Positions 1-7,922 of a stretch of 11,394 nucleotides of DNA are shown in pieces. The notes beneath the pieces are model-generated. The model had not been told where the DNA came from. It saw only the letters and a program-made list of their open reading frames with translations, and made no database searches. Position numbers and translations under genes: made by a program. Within the stretch, counting starts at the first letter, position 1; each line of letters begins with the position of its first letter. Origin of the DNA: Asterionellopsis glacialis (taxonomy: Eukaryota > Bacillariophyta > Plagiogrammaphyceae > Rhaphoneidales > Asterionellopsidaceae); assembly GCA_014885115.2 (NCBI GenBank), contig WKLE02003982.1, positions 1 to 11,394 of the forward strand, given 5' to 3'.

Positions 1-47
<47 letters not shown>

Positions 48-60
48 TAACAATAATAAT
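1..60. repeat. AAT trinucleotide microsatellite
   Basis: Nearly pure (AAT)n tract of about 20 units. Two units near its right end are AAC instead of AAT, so the array has begun to decay. It starts at the window edge and may extend to the left. It lies about 440 bp beyond the stop codon of the minus-strand transporter gene and has no coding signal. Confidence 0.95.
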
Positions 61-500
61 GGAACAATATGCAAAACCACAGCGCAACATAAATTGTCAC
101 AAATAGGAGACCATTCTTCTGCAAAAAAAATACCTAAATATCATTGGAAAATAATGGCACTACCATAGCACACCTTTCTTTCCATTACAGGCTTCAATTC
201 TGCCATAATAGTTTCAAATTAGAGAGAATAAAGACAAGGAGAGGGCACTCAACGGGCGCATCCATCCGACCGCTTTTCCTATTGAAATAGATTATAATAA
301 TTCCTTATTAAAAATAGCGTGCAGTACCTAGCACTTTACCAATTTATTTTTAAACACGTCTTAATCGGGCCAGATTACTGAAATTAGTTCCTTAAGTAAG
401 TTCAGCGAGTTATGTTGTAGTTTAACACAAAAAAAGAGGCTTGGTAAAGATCAAGGAGCACCCCTGTATACTTTTTTTCTATCGTAAGACTGTACACTGT
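61..500. other. 3' flank of the minus-strand gene; no gene seen
   Basis: AT-rich sequence with homopolymer A and T runs. No open reading frame with family resemblance, no RNA gene and no intron-like exon chain is recognisable on either strand. Part of it should be the 3' untranslated region of the minus-strand transporter, whose stop codon is at 503-501. Confidence 0.6.
343..348 (-). terminator. Possible poly(A) signal AATAAA
   Basis: On the minus strand this reads AATAAA, about 155 bp downstream of the transporter stop codon, in an AT-rich stretch. The hexamer is the animal-type consensus. Microbial algae often use poorly defined signals, and such a hexamer is common by chance in AT-rich DNA. 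Confidence 0.25.
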
Positions 501-3500
501 TTACTTGGCAAGGTAATTCAACTTCATCAACGCCAAATAGGTAATGTATTTAACAAATACAATAGCACCAAACAAATATAATATATTGTATCCAAGATTG
601 TCATATTGGAGCTGTTGACCAAACGACACTCCTATCCAATCTTCAGCAGTACCAGAGCATTCATAACAATTGCTTACGGTGCAAAATGTATCACTCGCTT
701 TGTTTGCAACAAATTCACAAAATTCACTACCTAAAGTAGGCGTTATGGGTGTATGATCAGTATGGTATTGGGAGGATACAAGTCCCTCCAAAATGTATCG
801 TCCTGGCATTAACCAGTAGGCTTTTGGGTGAAGTGAAGAAAAATACCAAAAGGCAAGAAAAGCTCATAAGATACCGGAGTGATATTTTAGTCTGAGGAAG
901 TGGAGAAAAGAAACGCATAACAGTGATAGGTAACTCACCGAATAGCCAGAAATTTGGTATGTTTTGAGGTCGAATCAGTACACCCGTAAATAATGTGGTC
1001 ATCGCAATGACAATGCTGCCAAAAATGTGGGCACTACTAGCATCTCGTACTAATGACATGAGCATCTGGCCTATGAATGTGTACAGTGTCATATTGGCCG
1101 TAAAAAACAGATAGTACAAGCAAAACTTGTATGCGACTGCCTCGAATCCCATCATAAAGTAAAAGATTACCACAAATATAAAACTTGCTAATAATATGAA
1201 AGGGATCTCTGCAAGAGTAAAGGCCAATAGCACAGCCTTCTTGTCATACATGAGAGCTGCCTTGTGTCTGTAAAACATATTTCGTTCCACATAGAATACA
1301 TGCAAGACCGAATTGGTGGAAGATACAGCTGTACAACAATATTAATTGTGTTGAGGAAAAAGAGGATGTAGTAGCACAGGTAAGTTCGATGGTAAAAAGA
1401 GCGTATAGGGGAGATAGAGTGTTGAAGAGCACAACTTACAAAGGAAAATGAATGTTGCGAAAATGGTATTTACTCTTGAGTTCATGTCACCTTCGGTAGC
1501 TGGCACCTTTCCGATGAAACCAATCCCTAACATTAAATATTGAAAAGGTATTTCATTCAAGAAAAAAAGTATTGAGAGCTGTCTCACAAGGTATAAATCA
1601 AAATTGCAAAATACAACATTGTGCATATGCTATCATCCCAATCGCTTTGTCTTACCAAACACTAACGAAATACATGATGATACCATCAATCGGACAAGGT
1701 TATAGCTTGGAGATCTCCAGTAAATCTTCATAGCTCGTTTCAAAACTCTGCTCCTTTGTGTAGCCTTGCTGGTGGCATATTTACTCGGGAAAAAAATCTT
1801 GTTTATATCATTTGCTCCCTCGTAGGACTCCTGAATTTTTTGTAAAGCATTTTGTCTTAATTTTGAAGTCTCGTAGCTCCCTGCATAGTCAAATGGTCTT
1901 GGTTCAGATGAATTGGAGGACCCCCCAATGACATTGAGCATCCTAGAATAAAGGTAGATATGACATGTGAAAACCAAAACGTTCACATAAAAAAATGAGA
2001 ATAACAGAACTATTAAAGATAAAGGACACCATGCTATCAACTTACCATGAGCCTGGATTCTCGCCGTGCTGAATTACGGGTGTAGAGCTATAGTTTTCGA
2101 AATATTCAATCATGCTAACACTCTCGTGGCCAAGGTCGCCAAAAAACACAGTTTCTCCTCCTTGCTTCAGAAGCAGCAATGCATCAAACGAATTGAATAT
2201 AGACACCGACGGTTGGTGGATCGTTGCACAAACAGCCCTTCCACTTTGAGCAATCCTCTTCAAACCTCGCATCAATTTACTAGCCGCACGTGCATCTAAG
2301 CCAGTCGTAGGCTCATCCTACAGAAAACCAAAGCCAACAGCATTTTGCACCATTTTAGAAAAAATACGAGATAAAAGCAACTGTGAACCTGTACTACGAA
2401 GCCTTCCACACACTTACCAAAAAGATAATAGAAGGATTTGCAACCAACTCTACTGCAATCGATAAACGCTTTAACTGCTCAAAGGACAACCCTCCTGAAG
2501 TGATCTCACCAACTTGACGATCTTGAATGCTGATCAACTCTAACATTGCCAACGTTTGATCGATGAAATGAGCTACTCGCTCGGGCGTAACATGTGGGTC
2601 TGTTTCCTCCAAACGAAGTTGAGCCGAAAACTCTACTGTCTCACGGACGGTTAGCTGAGGACTTTGCACGTCAAACTACGAAATAAACAAACATATCTGC
2701 ACATTAGGTATTCATTTGCAAGGTTTTCATTTGCAAGCTCGACCATGGTTACACAGCATCACGACTTACCTGTTCGACGTATCCAGTACATCGACGAAAT
2801 GTTTTTGGCTCCTGTAGATGGCCGTTGAGCCTAACTTCTCCCTCCACTTTGCCACTCGTTTTACGCAAAGCGAGTACATCGAGGAGTGTTGTTTTCCCTG
2901 CACCGGACGATCCCATCAGTGCAGCTACATGAGAACGCAAAAACAACCAAGGGTGCCATTAGATCGCTTGAGTCAGTCGCGATGCGACTTGCGAAAAGAA
3001 CTCTGACTGATTATGACATTGTACGGAAACTTACTCATTTTTCCCGACTCGATGATGCCTTCCACGCCTTTGAGTAATTCAATTGGTTCGTTCACTGTTG
3101 GTGTTTTTACCGTGTAGCAAATATCTTTGAAAGTTAAGGTCGCCTTTTGAACAGGTATTTCGACTCGCTCGATGTCTGCGTCATTTTCGACATCTTCCTC
3201 AACGCCGGCAACTTTATCAGAAGTTGGAGCGGAATCATGATGGATCACTTGGAGAAAATATGTCGACGCCGCAATGCTCATAGCACAAAGAGCAAACTGG
3301 AAAAGCAAACCGTACCTATCAGGAATGCCGAGCAAAGCATTAGAGAAAGAGATGCTTTCCAAACAAATTTCAGTCTTTCATCGAAACTTACCACACCCAC
3401 TCAAATGTAAACGGCTTTCCATTATGCTTCATACCAAACAACGATAATATTGCTTCACCTTCTGTAGTTGAAGTACCTTCGATCAGATCATCATACTTTC

Positions 3501-6262
3501 CACTCTGAAATTCATTCACAGCCAAGGCACGAAACATCCAGGCAATTGGATTCAGCCAATATGCCCAAGTCAGATAGCTAGAAAGTATTTGCAGAAGGAA
3601 AGAAATCAAGTCAGATTTTACAAGGAAGCAGAAAAGCATACAAGAACTTTTGACATGATATTGCTTACAACGGCATTGTTTCTTGTTGAACGGTGTACCC
3701 AGAAAACAACACAAAATAAACCAGGGACAGCGAAAGGAGGGCCTGACAAGTAGTCCTATTCTTTACCACGGCAGACAACACACCAAACAAGTAAGCAGCT
3801 GAAACAGCAGTGGTCATATTTACCAGGATGTAAATGAAGTAATTCGCAATTGAAGCCCCATCATTGTATGCAAGACCGACGAACCAGTATACAATCGTCC
3901 CGTACATGAAAGAGTCCATGGCACAGGATGGGAGAAAAGCGAAACTTCTCCCAACCACGTATGCCTGAAATCAACGGAATGGAAAATTAAAAAGAGCATG
4001 TCTACTTCTTAGCAAACATTCAAGCATTCAAGTGAGATACTCATTTTGATTTACGTACCCATGTGGGGAAAAACTTAGCATCTTGATGCTTGTATAGGAT
4101 GCTCCGAACATCATATTGACCATGGATTTTTTGAATTGCACCTAATATAACGAAGAACATCGACTGAAAAAGAATTCCAACTACTGAAAGTGGATTCTCG
4201 TGCTGCTGCCAAAATAGGGAACCAGCAATTATGCCCATAACCAAATCTTTTCGTAATACAAATAACAAGTTACATGGACATGTTAGCACCAGTAGATGAC
4301 GAATCTTGATGCATTCATGTCTATCCTTCAAAATTGCACTTACTTTGGATTACACGAGCCCGAATCACATATGTATCTCTTCGCCACAAGAGAAATTCAC
4401 GGTCCACAAGAAGTTTTAAATTATCATACCAAGTATTCTTTCGTCGATCCGTACAGTTTCGAACAAATTCTTCATCCCTTTCTATTGGTTGCTCCACAGA
4501 TTCTGAAAGACGTCTTCCCTTCTCACTTCTGGCAAATGCCTCAGCGAACTCGATGGAGCTTAAATGTCGTTTTTCCTTGTCCGCGAGATATTTGGAGCCA
4601 ACTTTTGCAGGAAGAGACTACAAAGAAATACAATGATAAAGTGAAGTTGAGTATTAGTGGCACGGTGCCTCGATAACCTCATGCAGTTCCAAAAAAAGGT
4701 GAAAAGTTTACCTGAAGCCAGTCTGCATAGTCCATTCTATCTGGTAATTGGTAGCCGAGGGACTCAAAGTACTCTATGACCTCGCCCACGTCACCACTGT
4801 AAATTACGCGACCTCCATCCAAGAGAATGACTTCATCGAACAGTGCGACTGCTGCAGGTGGGGGTGCAACGAGTGCAGAGACAATAATCTTATTAAACGT
4901 GGTAGCCCCAAACAAAATGAAGGATGCAAGATCCGCGATCGTGGTAGCTGTGAACGCAACTCAAAATCAAAAAGTTAAGACATTAAATTCGTGAACAGTA
5001 TGTGAGTTGCCTTTTATAGAGATTTTTAACTTACCGTCGAGCCCTGTACTTGGTTCGTCAAGAGCAAAGATGGGTGCACCTGTCAAGAGCATTTCTGCCA
5101 ATGTAACACGTTTCCTTTCTCCTCCACTTAAACCTCGCAGCGTACTATTGTCTCCTACCAAGGTGTCCCTGCATTCTGCTAAACCAAGTGCTTCTATAAT
5201 TTTAAGTACCAACCAAAATTCTGCGTCCAATTGCTCTATTATTCGTGCAACTTCGGGATCATCCATATCAAAATCAGATCTTGCATGGGTTCCTCCCCAT
5301 CGACACTTAAACGCAAAAAGGGCGGTCTCCTCGACTGAAAGATATTTGTGTAAATGGTCATGTTGGTCCGCGCGTGCTACTAATTTCTGCATTTCGTACC
5401 AAGGAATCACAAGCAAACTCTGTTTGGTAAGTTCCATTGTTTGGAGCAAGGGCGAGAATTGTTATTGGCTACTTACTGTCCAATCCGTCTTCGGATCATC
5501 CGGCGTCACGCCATTCACGAAAACTTTACCACCTACGATATGATCCTTGTCACGATGGAGTTCATTAGCAATCATTTTGAGTAAAGTTGACTTGTTTGTG
5601 ATGGGAAAAAAGAACGAAGAGGAGGTATCGAAATGAATATGTCACCAAGAAAAAGAGAAATTTCAAAACAAAAGGGCAAATACATCGATAAAGAAAGTTA
5701 CCTTTCCCGAACCTGGAGCACCCAATACAAGATATGCCTTTCCCGATTCAAATCTTAGGTTTACACCATCCATTACGACCTTTTCAACCTTATTCTCTTG
5801 AGGAGTTTCATTTTTTGATCTGGCAAACTTCACTAATTCATATAGCTTCTTTCCTGCCTTATAAAGGAAATTTTCGTTCCCAACAGTGTTGATTTTCTGT
5901 TTTTTCTTTGAAACCTCTTCGTTGATTCTGTACGATCCGTTTTTGATTTGCAATAGAACGTCAGGATTGTGAAGTTTCAAGGGTGTATTAAATTCCTCGC
6001 GCATCCTATCAATAGCGGCGATTTCTCTGTATGATTGCAATTTAGAGAGTCTTCGTTGTCGATATTTAAGCACAGCATTTTCTCTTTCACTGGACCTTTG
6101 ACGGTCGGAATTTTGCTCTCCAAAAGTCTTTCTGAGAATATCAGGAGGGATTTCGATATTCTGTTCCTCGAGAAAAAGCCAAAGATTACGAAGCCCTTCA
6201 GTTTGTTCCTCCGTCAAGCGTATTGCAGCATTACCGTTGTTAGGATGGCTTTGAGATGCCAT
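501..6262 (-). CDS. Full-size PDR/ABCG-type ABC transporter, 16 exons, complete
   Basis: ATP-driven membrane exporter of the pleiotropic-drug-resistance family; substrate unknown. The joined exons give 4257 nt, 1418 residues plus TAA, a usual length for the family. NBD1: Walker A GAPGSGKST ends near residue 189, signature LSGGE 311-315, Walker B IFALDE 331-336, D-loop to 342. TMD1: hydrophobic segments near 505-525, 534-552, 581-606, 614-642, 647-668 and 737-757. NBD2: Walker [10 protein letters not shown] 834-842, Q881, degenerate signature LSFEQ 944-948, Walker B IIFLDE 964-969, switch His1001. TMD2: segments near 1139-1158, 1170-1192, 1214-1243, 1249-1273, 1284-1300 and 1389-1411, with the family motif VERNMFYRH before the third. 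The last outer loop has Cys 1347, 1359, 1364 and 1367. ATG at 6262 is the first ATG after an in-frame TGA at 6346-6344. No frameshift or internal stop is present, so the gene looks intact. Confidence 0.93.
2849..2924 (-). repeat. Exon 10 start, identical to the plus-strand copy (inverted, 76/76)
   Basis: The reverse complement of these 76 bases matches 11319-11394 with no mismatch, including every third codon position. It encodes the second Walker A motif and begins exactly at the acceptor of intron 9. The introns just upstream differ clearly between the two copies. The identity reaches the right edge of the window, so its full length is unknown. Confidence 0.97.
4043..4093 (-). repeat. 51-bp exact inverted match across the exon 6/intron 6 boundary
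   Basis: The reverse complement matches 10159-10209 without mismatch. About two thirds is the end of exon 6 (through FFPTW); the last 16 bases are the start of intron 6. Identity that runs into an intron is not explained by selection on the protein. Confidence 0.9.
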
Positions 6263-6323
6263 GCCGCAACTTAGGTGTGTGGAATGATGAACTGTTCGGA
6301 AAGATTTTTTGGGACAAGGGTCT

Positions 6324-6348
6324 GTTGAGATGTATAATACATGTCAAC
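6324..6348. promoter_or_regulatory. 25-bp near-perfect palindrome upstream of the minus-strand gene
   Basis: Left arm GTTGAGATGTAT, centre A, right arm ATACATGTCAAC: 11 of 12 base pairs are complementary, the single mismatch being 6329 against 6343. It lies 62-86 bp upstream of the ATG at 6262, a place suited to a dimeric transcription-factor site. The function is inference; it could also sit in the 5' untranslated RNA. Confidence 0.4.
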
Positions 6349-6406
6349 TACAAGTACTTGAAAAAAAGGATTATCGGTATGATTCGATATGGACAGGAAC
6401 TCAGTA

Positions 6407-6414
6407 GAATGTTC
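6407..6414. promoter_or_regulatory. Heat-shock-element-like GAATGTTC
   Basis: Matches the two-unit core GAAnnTTC, with a further GAA at 6397-6399 in 10-bp register. It lies about 145 bp upstream of the minus-strand ATG. A second GAAnnTTC (7662-7669) lies about 245 bp upstream of the plus-strand ATG. The core is short and expected a few times by chance in a window this size. Confidence 0.18.
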
Positions 6415-6503
6415 CAATTTGGTAAAATTTCATATGGGTAAAACAGCTTTTGTGTAGGAGTTAAGCCCCAGGTCCTATGTAGTCTATGACTTTATTCGTC
6501 CTG

Positions 6504-7695
6504 TACCAGGTAAAAAAGCAGTATTGTATTCCCCCGTCGCGTGCACTTTATTTTCACCAAGGGCTTGCTGTATGTGAATTACTGGACCTGGTTGGACTAG
6601 GACTAGACTCTAGAGGACTACCAGGTAGGACTCAGTCAGACACAAGCAGAAAGCTCGTCTTGAAACGGTAGAATACTGAGATATACCCCTCCCAGAAGTA
6701 CATGTATTTTTTAAGTGGGCAGTCTTAGGTCTTATCCCGGTCTTTCGGACTAGGAAACCTCCGAATGAAATGGATTTTGGATTTAAAAAAAACTCAAAAA
6801 TATACTCTACAATACGGTGCAAGTATTCTGTGACACCAATCAAACAACGAGAGCTTTAATTCAGGTGGGCATATTCGATTGCAGCAGAATAATCTCATTT
6901 ATCTGAATGTAAAATACTGCGCGCCAAATATTGCCACAATAGAAGTAATGTTTTAGTGTCAACATTACCATTGAAAATGATCACTTCGTGCATTTTTCTT
7001 TTCATAATAACAATCAATCAAATCCACCATAAATTCACTCCAGGGTGTATCATTCAACATTGATCTCGATTTGAACATTAGCTAGTTGATTGTGGCTTGC
7101 GATTGGACAAAAAATAGTTGCAAAGAAGATGTTGGTGACGATGTGACCGAAGAAAACAATACTTTCCCTTTTATTTTTGCTGCCCCGCCTGTGGACAACA
7201 ATCGACCCTGCGAGACATTCATTTTGAGGAACCATATTTAAAAGACACGTCAATTATTATTTTTCAATGATGTGTACCAATATCATGAAATATTTTTAAA
7301 AAGTAATTGGAGCCAATCTGATTTGCCTTCACCACTACTCTATTTTACTATTTTACTATTTTTGTCTTGCAGAATATTTATCAACTGCTCGTCATTTTGT
7401 AGTACCAACTACGCATTCGAAAATCATCACAAGTTCAACCACTCCCCCGTATATTATAAAATATAATATGAGAAGTGTCTTCAAATCTGTGTCTCTTTGC
7501 TTTTTACTCGTTACCCAACTCTAAGGGTGTGACGATAATTATTGACACCACATTCGGTAGGATCAACGACGTACCCTGTACTACCGTACCTATAAATATT
7601 TCAGCGTTCCCCCGTCAGATGCTTTCTTTTTTGTTCTCCGAAATGTCCGGAATTTTTCTTGGAACTTTCTAAAATAATAAGAACGGTACCAGGTA
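6504..7695. repeat. Three copies of the palindromic 9-mer TACCAGGTA
   Basis: Copies lie at 6504-6512, 6619-6627 and 7687-7695, all inside the shared promoter interval; I noticed none elsewhere in the window. The outer two extend to GTACCAGGTA and lie about 245 bp and 220 bp from the two start codons, roughly symmetric about the middle of the interval. Flanking bases do not align beyond the motif. It is a candidate shared regulatory word. Confidence 0.35.
7341..7372 (+). other. Pyrimidine tract with CAG, possible 5'-UTR intron acceptor
   Basis: A T-rich run built on about two and a half TTTTACTA units ends in TTGTCTTGCAG. It looks like the branch-point, pyrimidine tract and acceptor of an intron on the plus strand, such as one in the leader of the downstream transporter. 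No donor can be assigned, so this is only a possibility. Confidence 0.15.
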
Positions 7696-7823
7696 CTTTA
7701 CTGCAAACTGGTGGGCCTAGAACTACTTGACAGCAATAGCTAGGACCATTGATGGTCGTGAGCCAGCTAATCTACATGCAGCGGATTCTCAATCACTCAT
7801 CATACCGGAAACCCGTATTTTTT

Positions 7824-7830
7824 TATATAT
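7824..7830 (+). promoter_or_regulatory. TATA-like element before the plus-strand gene
   Basis: TATATAT in an AT-rich stretch about 83-89 bp upstream of the ATG at 7913. The position fits a core promoter with a short leader. AT-rich DNA gives many such matches. Confidence 0.22.
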
Positions 7831-7901
7831 AATTATCAATCATCCGAATCTGAAGCTCGACTTTCAACTTTATCTGGGCTTCTAGAGATTGCTCTCCGTC
7901 C

Positions 7902-7922
7902 ATGACATTCCCATGCCCATGA
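7902..7922 (+). other. Short upstream ORF overlapping the start of the plus-strand gene
   Basis: An ATG at 7902 opens a six-codon frame (MTFPCP) that stops at TGA 7920-7922, out of frame with the transporter. It covers the transporter ATGs at 7913 and 7919, and its stop shares bases with the ATG at 7922. If the mRNA starts upstream of it, scanning ribosomes would meet it first, so it could lower translation or move initiation to the ATG at 7922. Confidence 0.35.

Larger units (their letters stand above)
501..6262 (-). other. Exon-intron map of the minus-strand transporter
   Basis: Exons, in transcription order: 6262-5702, 5590-5477, 5386-5035, 4947-4712, 4617-4344, 4246-4059, 3964-3669, 3577-3392, 3315-3035, 2924-2770, 2675-2418, 2317-2046, 1942-1656, 1526-1440, 1328-939, 820-501. 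Every intron is GT-AG, 76-129 bp, and retention of any one would shift the frame or meet a stop. I placed the junctions by frame continuity, by family motifs that cross them (Walker A splits at K187/S188; the second Walker B splits at L967/D968) and by matching junctions in the plus-strand copy. Introns 10-15 have no counterpart in the window and rest on motif continuity alone. The least certain junctions are the short exon 14 and the acceptor of exon 16. Confidence 0.85.
6263..7912. promoter_or_regulatory. Shared head-to-head promoter interval, no gene seen
   Basis: The start codons of two divergently transcribed transporters face each other across 1.65 kb, so both promoters and 5' untranslated regions must lie here. 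Short open frames occur on both strands, but those checked near 7050-7253, 7272-7466 and 7475-7672 begin at TTG or GTG, not ATG, and none resembles a known protein. The part near 6584-6635 and 6744-6760 is rich in GGACTA/TAGGAC words, and CCAGGTCC at 6468-6475 is repeated inverted at 6584-6591. No tRNA, rRNA or transposon end was recognised. Upstream introns cannot be excluded. Confidence 0.6.

Noticed and set aside
2975..2989. Hairpin AGTCGC-GAT-GCGACT in intron 9 of the minus-strand gene
   Set aside because: Six-bp stems with short loops are expected several times in 11 kb; no flanking sign of a functional RNA.
4659..4669. Small palindrome GGCAC-G-GTGCC in intron 4
   Set aside because: Five-bp arms are too short to be meaningful.
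4296..4676. A 126-codon open frame on the plus strand
   Set aside because: It is antisense to exon 5, which aligns well with exon 5 of the plus-strand copy (SLPAK start, NTWYDNLKL core). No independent coding evidence.
5007..5543. A 178-codon open frame on the plus strand
   Set aside because: It lies opposite the NBD1 exons of the minus-strand gene and crosses an intron of that gene; its protein has no recognisable family features. It is a shadow of the real reading frame.
501..6262. The minus-strand transporter as a broken pseudogene, because no long single frame exists
   Set aside because: The interruptions are all short GT-AG introns; joined exons give a continuous 1418-residue frame with all key motifs.
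6744..6765. Imperfect hairpin TTCGG-ACT-AGG-AAA-CCT-CCGAA
   Set aside because: Bulged and short; no run of T or other terminator-like context, and no sign of an RNA gene.
7050..7672. Short open frames in the promoter interval (7050-7253 minus, 7272-7466 plus, 7475-7672 plus)
   Set aside because: They begin at TTG or GTG, are AT-rich and low in complexity, and match no family I know. They fit chance expectation.
7744..7757. Inverted repeat GACCAT-TG-ATGGTC before the plus-strand gene
   Set aside because: Six-bp arms are within chance expectation for the window, and nothing matches it upstream of the other gene.
7889..7912. Start of the plus-strand transporter at TTG 7889
   Set aside because: A TTG start is improbable in a nuclear eukaryotic gene; the first in-frame ATG is at 7913.
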